Positions 1 through 7,585 of a stretch of 33,243 nt of DNA are shown in pieces. Location of the stretch: NCBI GenBank assembly GCA_009845995.1, contig VXYK01000044.1, positions 1 to 33,243 on the forward strand, given 5' to 3'. Position numbers and translations under genes: made by a program. Below the pieces are notes generated by a model, which was not told the origin of the DNA, made no database searches, and saw only the letters and a program-made list of their open reading frames with translations. Positions within the stretch are counted from its first letter, which is position 1, and each line of letters opens with the position of its first letter. The DNA comes from Acidimicrobiaceae bacterium. GTDB lineage: Bacteria > Actinomycetota > Acidimicrobiia > Acidimicrobiales > Aldehydirespiratoraceae.

Positions 1-1216
1 AGACACGGACGATGTTGTGGGTGGGGCCGTAGGGGAAACTGGTGATGTTGTCGACCGAGCCGTCGTGGTTGATGACGAGAATGTCGTGCTCGCGGTAGCC
101 GCCGGCCCCGGGCTGGCCTTCGGGGATCATGATCATCGGTTCCATTGAGACGACCATGCCGGGCTCGAGCACCGTGTCGATGTCCTCCCGCAGCTCGACA
201 CCCGCTTCGCGCCCGTAGTAGTGGCAGAGCACCCCGAAGCTGTGGCCGTATCCGAACGAGCGGTACTTGAGCAGGTCGTACTCGCGGTAGATGTTGTTGA
301 GTGTCGCCGCGATCTCGCCGCACGTGACGCCGGGTCTGATCAGTTCGAGGCCGGCTTCATGCACCTCAATGTTGATATTCCAGAGCCGCAAGTGCTCCGG
401 AGACGCGGATTCGGCGAAGAGCGTGCGTTCGAGCGCCACGTAGTATCCGAAGAGCATCGGGAAACAGTTGAGCGAGAGTATGTCGCCCGACTCGATTATT
501 CGATTGGTGACCGGGTTGTGGGCACCGTCGGTGTTGATACCGGACTGGAACCAGGTCCAGGTGTCCATCAATTCGGAGTAGTCGTAGGTTTTGGCCAATT
601 CCCGGACCATAGCCTGAGTGGAGGCGAGAGCGACCTCGTGTTCACCCACGCCGACAGCGATCGCCTCACGGCAGGCTTCACCGCCGATGTCGGCGATGGC
701 GGTGAGCTTCTTGATGTGGGCGATCTCCTCAGCCGATTTGATCGTGCGCATCCACATCGTCGGTGTGCCGATGTCGACCAACTCAGCGTCTGGCAACGCC
801 GCCCTCAGTTTCTCGACCAAGTCGAGGCTCACCTCATCGAACTCGATGCCGATGCGCTTGGCCCCACCCGTCAGCGATTGGACCGCGAAATAGAAATTGT
901 CCTTGCGCCAGTCGGTGTAGATGACGTTGTCGCCGTAACTGAGACGCCAAGGTTGACCGCCGTCGATGCCCGCGCTGATGGTTGTCGCGCCCTCGGCCGT
1001 CACAACCAGGCCGTAGTTGCGGCCGAACGCGCAGTGCATGAAACCGGAGAAGTAGCAGATGTTGTGATGACTGGTCAGCAGGCTCGCGTCGATGTCATGA
1101 GCGGCCATGTGGAGGCGCAGCTTGGTCTGACGAGCTTCCATCTCGGCCGCTGTGAACGGTCCGAGGGTCTTCTCCCCGTTGTGCCAGGTGACGAGTCGGT
1201 CCATGTCAGTGCTCAC
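1..1216 (-). CDS. creatinase (creatine amidinohydrolase), C-terminus cut by window edge
   Basis: Hydrolyses creatine to sarcosine and urea; a cytosolic enzyme with the M24 'pita-bread' fold. The translation follows the Pseudomonas creatinase, as I remember it, along its whole length, including GINTDGAHNPVT and FGYGHSF near the middle and LEPGMVVSMEPMIM near the end. The three key residues of that enzyme (His232, Glu262, Glu358) appear here as His233, Glu263 and Glu359. About 405 residues are visible and the family is about 403-411, so only a few C-terminal residues are lost at base 1. I chose the GTG at 1216 because GAGGA sits 4 nt upstream of it; an in-frame ATG at 1204 is the alternative. 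It lies 64 nt downstream of a co-directional arylsulfatase and may be co-transcribed with it. No sarcosine oxidase or urease gene is in the window. Creatinase rather than a generic prolidase is a confident call. Confidence 0.92.
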   Translation of the reverse strand, partial: MSTDMDRLVTWHNGEKTLGPFTAAEMEARQTKLRLHMAAHDIDASLLTSHHNICYFSGFMHCAFGRNYGLVVTAEGATTISAGIDGGQPWRLSYGDNVIYTDWRKDNFYFAVQSLTGGAKRIGIEFDEVSLDLVEKLRAALPDAELVDIGTPTMWMRTIKSAEEIAHIKKLTAIADIGGEACREAIAVGVGEHEVALASTQAMVRELAKTYDYSELMDTWTWFQSGINTDGAHNPVTNRIIESGDILSLNCFPMLFGYYVALERTLFAESASPEHLRLWNINIEVHEAGLELIRPGVTCGEIAATLNNIYREYDLLKYRSFGYGHSFGVLCHYYGREAGVELREDIDTVLEPGMVVSMEPMIMIPEGQPGAGGYREHDILVINHDGSVDNITSFPYGPTHNIVRV

Positions 1217-1228
1217 AGGTTCCTCGCT

Positions 1229-1271
1229 GTTGTTGTGTGGGCCACGTTGTTGTGTGGGTCGTGTTGTGTGG
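1229..1271. repeat. three short GT-rich direct repeats in the creatinase leader
   Basis: GTTGTTGTGTGGG occurs at 1229-1241 and again at 1246-1258. A shorter copy of its last nine bases lies at 1263-1271. On the coding strand the gap between the arylsulfatase stop and the creatinase start therefore reads as repeated CCACACAAC units. It contains few complementary bases, so the leader is probably unstructured. Role unknown. Confidence 0.6.
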
Positions 1272-1280
1272 TCCCTCCGC

Positions 1281-3569
1281 TCAGTCGGCGTTGAGGGACT
1301 CTTGGGCGATTTGGGCGGGATCGGCGGGGCCTTCGTCGATAACCGAAACGTCAACGTAGCTGATAGTGCCGTTCCAAGGGAACGGTGGTTCGTAGTCGTC
1401 GCAGACGGGGAACCCGGTGTCGTAGCCGATGATCAAGCCGGTCCCACCGTTCTGCCATGAGTTGGGCAACGTGCGGTCGAGTTCAAGCGAGCCTGCGACC
1501 TGGCCGTCGACCAGCAGAGTCACCGCGCTTGAAGTCGCCGACGTCAGCTCGTAGCGGCACCCCAGGCTGGTGCTAGCGGTGTCGATGGAAGAGTCGGTTG
1601 TCACCTGGAACTGATCCCCGGACAGGCACAGAGCCAGCACCAGACAACCGTCACGGCAGTACAGGGCGATACCGCTGGTCCAGTCACCCATCGCCCACAG
1701 GATTCCGCTAGCACCGCCTGCCTCGACAGTGCATTCGGTGGTGATCGTGAAACCTCGCATGAGCACCGGCAGCGCCTCGTCGGCGATTCGACCGGCGCCC
1801 GGCCGATAGCGCACGGCAGAAGGCGTCCGATAAGCCGGAGGACTGATAGCCGGCATGCGCGTGGCGTATCCGTCATCCAGCGGCAACACGTCGTAGCGCT
1901 CTGCAGCCTCCCACCAAGCTGTTTCGAGTTCGGCCAGCTTCTCGGGATGCTCGGCGGCGATGTCATGAGCCTCGGAGAAATCGTCGTCAAGGTCGAACAG
2001 CGCCCAGGTGTCTTCGTTGAACGAACGGCTGCCGGACAACAATGCGAGTTCGTCGCCGTGGGCCGCGCCGACATGGTCGGTGGTGGCCTTCCAGCCGCTG
2101 AGGTACATGGCCCGCGACCCCTGGACCTCGAAGTACTGCGATTCTCGTGGCGACGGAGCATGTGGATCATCGAAGGTGGCGGCGATGCTGGCACCGTCGA
2201 TCGGCTGCTGGGAAACGCCGTCCACGGCCTCGGGGGCTGCCACCCCGCAAGCATCGAGCACGGTTGGCATCAAGTCGATGGCGTGACAGAACTGCTGGCG
2301 CACCCCGCCAGCCGACGCGATACCGCTCGGCCAGTGAACGATCAGCGGCGTGCGGGTGCCGCCCAACCAGGCGTAGCGCTTCCAGAGCCGGAACGGGGTA
2401 TTGCCCGCCCAGGCCCAACCCCAGGCGTAGTGGTTGTAGGTGCGAGGCCCGCCGAGCTGGTCGATCCACGCCAGGTTGGCCTCAACCGACTCGGGGAGTC
2501 CTTTGGTGAAGCGGTGCTCGTTGACAGAGCCGACGTGGCCGCCTTCGGCGCTGGCTCCGTTGTCCGAACAGAGCATGACGATGGTGTTGTCCAGTTCGCC
2601 GATGGCCTCGAGGCAGTCGATCACCCGTCCGATTTGAGCGTCTGTGTGGCTGACGAATCCGGCGTACACCTCGTGCATGCGGGCGAACAGGCGTTGGGCG
2701 TCGGCATCGAGAGTGTCCCACGGCTGCACCCACGAAGGCCGCTCGGTCAGAACGGTGCCCTCGGGCACGATGCCGGACTCCAGCTGACGGGCGAAAGTCC
2801 GTTCCCGCCAGCGCTCCCAACCGTCGTCGAAGGCTCCTCGGTAGGGCTCTACCCACTCGGGGGCAACGTGATGGGGGGCATGGGTCGCCGCCTCTGCGTA
2901 GTAGCAGAAGAACGGTTTATCTGGCGCGGCATGTTTCTGGTCGGTGATCTGGCGAATGATCTGGTCGGCTAGGTCGGCCGAAAGGTGGTAGCCGTCTTCG
3001 GGGCTGGCCGGCGGGTCGACGTAATGCTGATCACGCACCAGGTTGGGAGTCCAACAGTTCGCGCCCCCATGCAGAATCCCGTAGTAGCGCTCGAATCCGA
3101 CGCCCGTGGGCCACAGGCCGAACGGCCCGGCGGCGCTGCGCTCACTTCGGGGAGCAAGGTGCCATTTGCCCACCGCCATCGTTGCCCAGCCTGCATCGCG
3201 CAGGATCCGCGGCAGCATCGCCGCTGAGCGGGGGATCCTGGCTGAATAGCCGGGAAAGCCCATGCCCATGTCGGACAAGAAACCCATGCCGACGGCGTGA
3301 TGGTTGCGCCCGGTCAGCAGCGCAGCACGGGTTGGCGAGCACAGAGCGGTGACATGGAATCGGTTGTAGGACAAGCCGTTGGCAGCCAAGCGGTCGATAT
3401 TGGGTGTGGCGATGTCTGCGCCGAAGCATCCGAGCTGGGCGAAACCGGTGTCGTCCAGCAGGATGACCAGCACATTCGGGGCACCTGATGCGGCACGGGG
3501 CAGCACCGGATGCTGAGGGGTCGAATCAGCAACGGTGAGCCGCCGCTTGCTCGTTTTTTGTGTACCCAT
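1281..3569 (-). CDS. type I arylsulfatase, long AtsA-like form (762 aa)
   Basis: Hydrolyses a sulfate ester using a formylglycine made from a cysteine. Metal-site Asp39-Asp40 lie in ILLDDTGFAQLGC. The modified cysteine is Cys77 in CSPTR (a CxPxR signature), followed by TGRNHH, KWHL, a histidine in ATHAPHH, and DNGASAEGG. The last ~150 residues look like the beta-sandwich tail of the ~790-residue mycobacterial AtsA-type enzymes. The frame is open further upstream, but the ATG at 3569 is preceded by AGGAG at 8 nt, and the extra upstream residues are not sulfatase-like. No signal peptide is obvious, so it is probably cytoplasmic. It is divergent from the amidohydrolase at 3703 and upstream of creatinase. 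It is a paralogue of the sulfatase at 17209-19482. No sulfatase-maturing enzyme is encoded here. Substrate unknown. Confidence 0.93.
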   Translation of the reverse strand: MGTQKTSKRRLTVADSTPQHPVLPRAASGAPNVLVILLDDTGFAQLGCFGADIATPNIDRLAANGLSYNRFHVTALCSPTRAALLTGRNHHAVGMGFLSDMGMGFPGYSARIPRSAAMLPRILRDAGWATMAVGKWHLAPRSERSAAGPFGLWPTGVGFERYYGILHGGANCWTPNLVRDQHYVDPPASPEDGYHLSADLADQIIRQITDQKHAAPDKPFFCYYAEAATHAPHHVAPEWVEPYRGAFDDGWERWRERTFARQLESGIVPEGTVLTERPSWVQPWDTLDADAQRLFARMHEVYAGFVSHTDAQIGRVIDCLEAIGELDNTIVMLCSDNGASAEGGHVGSVNEHRFTKGLPESVEANLAWIDQLGGPRTYNHYAWGWAWAGNTPFRLWKRYAWLGGTRTPLIVHWPSGIASAGGVRQQFCHAIDLMPTVLDACGVAAPEAVDGVSQQPIDGASIAATFDDPHAPSPRESQYFEVQGSRAMYLSGWKATTDHVGAAHGDELALLSGSRSFNEDTWALFDLDDDFSEAHDIAAEHPEKLAELETAWWEAAERYDVLPLDDGYATRMPAISPPAYRTPSAVRYRPGAGRIADEALPVLMRGFTITTECTVEAGGASGILWAMGDWTSGIALYCRDGCLVLALCLSGDQFQVTTDSSIDTASTSLGCRYELTSATSSAVTLLVDGQVAGSLELDRTLPNSWQNGGTGLIIGYDTGFPVCDDYEPPFPWNGTISYVDVSVIDEGPADPAQIAQESLNAD

Positions 3570-3613
3570 CCGTGCTCTCCTGCCGCGCACCGCACAACTG
3601 CGGGCGAAATCCA

Positions 3614-3635
3614 GAGCAGCGATACGCGGCTGCTC
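3614..3635. promoter_or_regulatory. inverted repeat in the divergent sulfatase/amidohydrolase intergenic region
   Basis: Perfect 7-bp arms GAGCAGC (3614-3620) and GCTGCTC (3629-3635) are separated by 8 bp. They lie in the 133-bp gap between two divergent starts. Size and placement fit an operator for a dimeric repressor acting on both genes. No cognate regulator gene is in the window, so this is inference. Confidence 0.4.
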
Positions 3636-3702
3636 ACGGCCACAAACTACTCTCTGGCTGGGTGCGTCTTCTATTCGCCGGACGATTGCCCGAGGAGTGC
3701 CA

Positions 3703-5022
3703 ATGTCGATCAGAGCCGAAGATCTCATCCTTATCAGCGTGGACGACCACATCATCGAACCTCCGGATCTGTTCGATGCCCACTTGCCGGAGCGCTACAA
3801 GGCCGAGGCACCCCGTATCGTTCGGCGCGCCGATGGTGCCGATGTCTGGAGATTCGGTGAAGTGGAAGTTCCCAACGTGGCGCTCAACGCGGTGGCGGGC
3901 CGGCCCAAAGAGGAGTACGGCGTAGAACCGCAGTCCCTTGAAGAGATCCGACCGGGCTGCTTCATGGTGGATGAGCGGGTCAAAGACATGAACGCCGGCG
4001 GGGTGCTGTCATCGATGAACTTTCCTTCGTTTCCGGGGTTCGCGGCTCGGCTCTTCGCCGTCGAGGACGAAGGATTCGGCCTAGCCCTCGTGCGGGCCTA
4101 CAACGACTGGCACATTGACGAGTGGTGCGGGGCCCATCCCGGCCGCTTCATCCCCATGGCGCTGCCGGTTATCTGGAGTGCCGAGAAGTGCGCCGAAGAG
4201 GTGCGCCGGGTGGCCGACAAGGGCTGCCACTCGTTGACCTTCACCGAGAATCCTGCTGCTCTGGGCTATCCGAGCTTTCACGACCCGTACTGGGATCCAC
4301 TCTGGACTGCGGTGTGCGACACCGACACAGTGCTGTCGATCCATCTCGGATCTTCAGGCCAGCTCAATTTCCCGGCCCCGGATTCGCCGGCCGATGTGAT
4401 GATCACGCTTCAACCGATGAACATCCAAGCGGCGGCCGCCGACTTGTTGTGGTCCCGGGTGTTGAAAGAGTTTCCGGCTATCCGCATTGCTCTTTCTGAG
4501 GGCGGCACCGGCTGGGTGCCCTACTTCCTTGAGCGGGTGGATCGCACCTACGACATGCACCACCTTTGGACGGGTCAGGACTTCGGTGGTCGGATGCCGA
4601 GCGAGGTATTCCGACAGCACTTCTTGACCTGTTTCATCTCGGACCACACAGGGGTCTACCTGCGCCACGAAATCGGCGTCGACAACATCAGTTGGGAGTG
4701 CGACTACCCGCACAGCGACTCGGCGTGGCCCGGTGCCCCCGAGGAACTGGCTCAGGTGATGACCGAGGCCGCGGTCACCCCCGATGAGGTGGCCAAGATC
4801 ACCCATGAGAACGCCATGCGCTGGTACTCATTCGACCCGTTCGCCCATGTCGCCCGGGAGCGAGCGACGGTCGGTGCGTTGCGAGCCTCTGCAGCCGATC
4901 ATGATGTGAGCATCAAGGCGATGAGCGACCGGGAGAAGCTGACACCCGAGCAGATGCAGGCCCGTTGGGCGAAACTCGGTGATGCTTCGGCGGGTTCGGG
5001 CGCTGAGAAGGCCAGCGTCTAG
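3703..5022 (+). CDS. metal-dependent amidohydrolase, PF04909-like (439 aa)
   Basis: A TIM-barrel hydrolase or decarboxylase of the amidohydrolase-2 type. The N-terminal metal motif is SVDDHIIEPPDLF (Asp14, Asp15, His16, Glu19). A second histidine is His214 in SIHLGSSG. SEGGTGWVP follows near 265-273, and the C-terminal acidic metal site is Asp334 in ECDYPHSDSAWP. The start is the ATG at 3703, preceded by GAGGAG; the frame is open upstream to 3535 but those residues are unlike the family. The last ~60 residues are charged and outside the barrel. The protein is a paralogue of the one at 29089-30300, sharing the VDDH, HxGSSG and DYPH blocks. It is divergent from an arylsulfatase, which suggests joint work on one substrate. 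The reaction cannot be assigned. Confidence 0.88.
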   Translation: MSIRAEDLILISVDDHIIEPPDLFDAHLPERYKAEAPRIVRRADGADVWRFGEVEVPNVALNAVAGRPKEEYGVEPQSLEEIRPGCFMVDERVKDMNAGGVLSSMNFPSFPGFAARLFAVEDEGFGLALVRAYNDWHIDEWCGAHPGRFIPMALPVIWSAEKCAEEVRRVADKGCHSLTFTENPAALGYPSFHDPYWDPLWTAVCDTDTVLSIHLGSSGQLNFPAPDSPADVMITLQPMNIQAAAADLLWSRVLKEFPAIRIALSEGGTGWVPYFLERVDRTYDMHHLWTGQDFGGRMPSEVFRQHFLTCFISDHTGVYLRHEIGVDNISWECDYPHSDSAWPGAPEELAQVMTEAAVTPDEVAKITHENAMRWYSFDPFAHVARERATVGALRASAADHDVSIKAMSDREKLTPEQMQARWAKLGDASAGSGAEKASV

Positions 5023-6632
5023 CGACCCGGCACCGCGGCAAAGTCGAACGGCTCAGGTGGCTTCCCCGCCAACTGCACGAAGCACTGGCCGACCTGGTCG
5101 GAACCGAGTACGGCCATAGCTCCGGTTGCCACCTCCTCGGCATCCATTACCTCAATGCCCGCGGCCTCGAGCCGGGCTCGGTGACCGCCGACGAACCCGG
5201 TGTCGACCGTTGCCGGGCAGATGGCGTTGATGTGGATGCCGCGGCTCTCGAGGTCTTCGGCGACGCTGCGCACCAGTCCAGCCACAGCGTGTTTCGACAT
5301 GACATAGCCCAAGTCTTGGGGCAAGGGTCCCAGCGATGCCCTCGAAGCGGTGACCAGGATGTGGCCGCCACCGGATCGTTCGAGAAGGCCGACGGTGGCG
5401 CGGATACCGTAGAACACACCGTGCTGGTTGATGCCGATGATCCGTTGGTAGGCGTCGTCGTCCAGCGTGGTGACGTCGCTGAAGCCCTGTCGAATTCCGG
5501 CGTTGAGGTGTACCACGTCGAGTCGACCCGGGTCTGCTTGGAGTTCTTCGGCCAACAGCGCCCACTCTGTAGGGTCGGCCACATCCAAACGGCGGTAGTG
5601 GACAGGCGTATCAGCGGCCAGGCGTTCACCGGCTGCGTCGTCGACATCGGTAGCGATCACGGTGGCCCCGTGTGCGGCATATCGAGCTGCGCAAGCCGCA
5701 CCGATCCCAGATGCTGCGCCGGTGACGAGCACCACACGGTTTGAGAGCTCAACATCAGCCATAGGTTCAGCCTCCGGCACCGGGGGCGAAAGCGTTGTCG
5801 GTGTCGACATCGTGGAGTCCTTGCAGGAACTGAAGCGGTGGTTTTTGGCGAATTCCCGTTCGGCTCTCGTGGTCATGATCTGCTCTCGGTGGCGCAGTTC
5901 CCACATCGACTCGCAGAAACCCGAATACTCGTCGGGTTGCTCAACCATCCAGAGGATTCCCTCAGCGGGAACGCTTGTGGGTTCCCAGTCCGAAAGGTCA
6001 ATGTCTCCCATGTTGGCCAGCGTGCCCTCTGAGGCCACCGGGATGTCGATGCGGAAGCAGTTGACCGAAATGCGGTCGCGGACCAGTTGGCGGGCCAGGT
6101 CGGTGGTCATCCGTTCGAGAGCCAGTTTCGACATGCCGTAGGACATGAGGCCCGGCACCGGACGCAGCGCGGCTTGCGATGAGAGGTAGACGATCCGTCC
6201 GCGGCCTGCTGCTCGCATGTGCGGCAGCGCGGCTCGCACACAGAGCAGCGGCGCTTGAACGTTGATGGCCATGACCAAGTTGTGGCGCTTCAGCTCAATG
6301 TCAACGTCGCCCACGAAGGTGACTGCGGCGTTGTTGATGAGCACGTCGAGCCGACCCCAGCGGGCCACTGTGGCGGAGATCATCTGTTCGATCTCGCCTG
6401 GTGAGGTGAGGTCGGCGGGAATGGCCAGCGCGTCGCCTCCGGCTTCGACAATCGCGGCGACTGTCTGGTTGATGGTGCCGGGGATCCGCTTGGGCGCCTC
6501 GTCGGTTGATCGGGCGGCGCAGGCCACGCGGGCTCCACGAGCAGCGGCTTCTATCGCAGTCGCCGCGCCGACGCCGCGGCTCGCTCCAGTGACCAACACC
6601 ACCTTGCCGTCGAGGCTGAAGGATTCGCTCAT
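5019..6632 (-). CDS. tandem short-chain dehydrogenase/reductase, two SDR domains in one frame (537 aa)
   Basis: NAD(P)-dependent oxidoreductase with two complete classical SDR units. Domain 1 (about 8-250) has TGASRGVG at 15-22, NNAA at 100-103, and catalytic Ser151/152, Tyr165 and Lys169 (YGMSK). Domain 2 (about 297-537) has TGAASGIG at 304-311, LNAG at 366-369, Ser410, Tyr423 and Lys427 (YVMSK). A ~45-residue linker rich in Pro, Ser and Thr joins them. Normal SDRs are ~250 residues, so this is a fusion or a read-through of two genes. Good ribosome-binding sites precede Met275 and Met291, so domain 2 could also be made alone. The ATG at 6632 has GGAAGG 4 nt upstream. It lies 31 nt after the TauD-type gene. 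Its stop shares CTAG with the convergent amidohydrolase stop. Substrates unknown. Confidence 0.85.
   Translation of the reverse strand: MSESFSLDGKVVLVTGASRGVGAATAIEAAARGARVACAARSTDEAPKRIPGTINQTVAAIVEAGGDALAIPADLTSPGEIEQMISATVARWGRLDVLINNAAVTFVGDVDIELKRHNLVMAINVQAPLLCVRAALPHMRAAGRGRIVYLSSQAALRPVPGLMSYGMSKLALERMTTDLARQLVRDRISVNCFRIDIPVASEGTLANMGDIDLSDWEPTSVPAEGILWMVEQPDEYSGFCESMWELRHREQIMTTRAEREFAKNHRFSSCKDSTMSTPTTLSPPVPEAEPMADVELSNRVVLVTGAASGIGAACAARYAAHGATVIATDVDDAAGERLAADTPVHYRRLDVADPTEWALLAEELQADPGRLDVVHLNAGIRQGFSDVTTLDDDAYQRIIGINQHGVFYGIRATVGLLERSGGGHILVTASRASLGPLPQDLGYVMSKHAVAGLVRSVAEDLESRGIHINAICPATVDTGFVGGHRARLEAAGIEVMDAEEVATGAMAVLGSDQVGQCFVQLAGKPPEPFDFAAVPGR
5760..5775 (-). promoter_or_regulatory. 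internal ribosome-binding site and start codon for the second SDR domain
   Basis: On the minus strand GGAGG (5771-5775) lies 8 nt before an in-frame ATG (5760-5762) that opens MADVELSNRVVLVTG. That is exactly where a free-standing 247-aa SDR would start. A second site, AAGGA (5818-5822), lies 7 nt before the in-frame ATG at 5808-5810. These suggest independent initiation on domain 2, or a former gene boundary. Confidence 0.55.
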
Positions 6633-6663
6633 TGAGCCTTCCCAGGGGCCGCGAGCATGCCCA

Positions 6664-7488
6664 TCAGGCGAACGGCTCGTCGCCCACGATGGTGGTGCGA
6701 TGCATCAGTCGCCCCGAATCTGGCGCATAGGGGAGCGCTCGGTGCATCGTGCCCCGATTGTCCCACAGCACCAAGTCTCCCGTGTCCCAGCTGTGCTGGT
6801 ATCGAAAGCGTTCATCGGTCGTCCAAGCCTCGAGACGCGCAATGAGTTCGGTGCTCTCGTCGGGGTCCATGTCGATCACATGAGAAGCGGTCGCGCCCAG
6901 GACCAAAGAGGTGCGGCCAGAGCGGTGAGTCCAGGCCAGGGGTTGGACCTTGGCCGGGCGCTTCTCCCAGAACTCAACTTGATCTTCACTGGGATCGGGG
7001 TAGACGCGTCTTTGCGCGGCCGCGAAGCTGTGGAGCACTCTCAGACCCTGATAGCGGGCTTTTTCGCTGGCGGGGAGCGCTTCCCAGGCTGCGTAGGTGT
7101 TGCAGAACTGGGTCTCACCGCCGGTGGACGACACATCTAGAGCGTTGAGCATGGTTGCTTTGTTGGGGATGTCGTCGGTTGCGCCGTCGATGTGCCAGTG
7201 GAACGTCCCCTTGAGGTACTCGGCGCTGAGAGCCTTGTCGGGATCGAGCGAAACCGTGAAGATCTCGGGGTGTTCAAGCCCGGGAACGGGCAGGATCTCG
7301 ACCTCGCCGAGATGGCGGCTGAAGGCGACATGCTGCTCGTCGGAGATGTGCAGTCCTTTGAAGGCCAGCACGCCGAAACGTTCCAGCGCATCAAGAAGAG
7401 CCCCGGCCACTTCGGCGTTCGTCAGGTCATCGGGAGCAATGTCTGTGACCGATGCCCCGATCGTGTCGTTGAGCGGTTCGATTCGCAC
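6664..7488 (-). CDS. TauD/TfdA-family Fe(II)/2-oxoglutarate dioxygenase (274 aa)
   Basis: Couples oxidation of an organic substrate to decarboxylation of 2-oxoglutarate; TauD itself releases sulfite from taurine. The iron triad is visible: His99-x-Asp101 in TFHWHIDG and distal His249 in GTMHRALP. Arg260 and Arg264 in the following RLMHRTT are candidates for 2-oxoglutarate binding. Length is normal for TauD (about 280). I chose the GTG at 7488 because GGGGGAA lies just upstream; an in-frame TTG at 7533 has no such site. It is followed after 31 nt by the double SDR on the same strand, so the two probably form an operon. Two palindromes lie just upstream. The substrate is not necessarily taurine: the family also acts on sulfonates, alkyl sulfates and aryloxyacetates. 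Confidence 0.87.
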   Translation of the reverse strand: MRIEPLNDTIGASVTDIAPDDLTNAEVAGALLDALERFGVLAFKGLHISDEQHVAFSRHLGEVEILPVPGLEHPEIFTVSLDPDKALSAEYLKGTFHWHIDGATDDIPNKATMLNALDVSSTGGETQFCNTYAAWEALPASEKARYQGLRVLHSFAAAQRRVYPDPSEDQVEFWEKRPAKVQPLAWTHRSGRTSLVLGATASHVIDMDPDESTELIARLEAWTTDERFRYQHSWDTGDLVLWDNRGTMHRALPYAPDSGRLMHRTTIVGDEPFA

Positions 7489-7515
7489 AGCTTCCCCCTG
7501 CTTGTAGCCTCGGGC

Positions 7516-7542
7516 GGTACAAACGTACCCCAACCGTTGGGG
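7516..7542. promoter_or_regulatory. two adjoining palindromes upstream of the TauD-type gene
   Basis: GGTAC (7516-7520) and GTACC (7525-7529) form an inverted repeat around AAAC. CCCCAA (7528-7533) and TTGGGG (7537-7542) form a second, overlapping it by two bases. They lie 28-54 nt upstream of the GTG at 7488, where a promoter is expected; TACGTT inside the first could be a -10 box on the minus strand. They could be operators. The second could instead end transcription of the kinase gene upstream. Confidence 0.4.
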
Positions 7543-7585
7543 GCCACCAAAGCTGCACTGTGCCTATCCGAACCTCGCTACCGGA

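Noticed and set aside
221..1294. Long open frame on the plus strand opposite creatinase
   Set aside because: It is antisense to a gene with clear homology and full active-site motifs; its own product has no recognisable features. High GC makes such shadows common.
3535..3702. N-terminal extension of the first amidohydrolase
   Set aside because: It would run into the divergent sulfatase start; the ATG at 3703 has GAGGAG and begins the family-like sequence.
3570..3755. N-terminal extension of the first arylsulfatase
   Set aside because: The extra residues are not sulfatase-like and the ATG at 3569 has a good ribosome-binding site.
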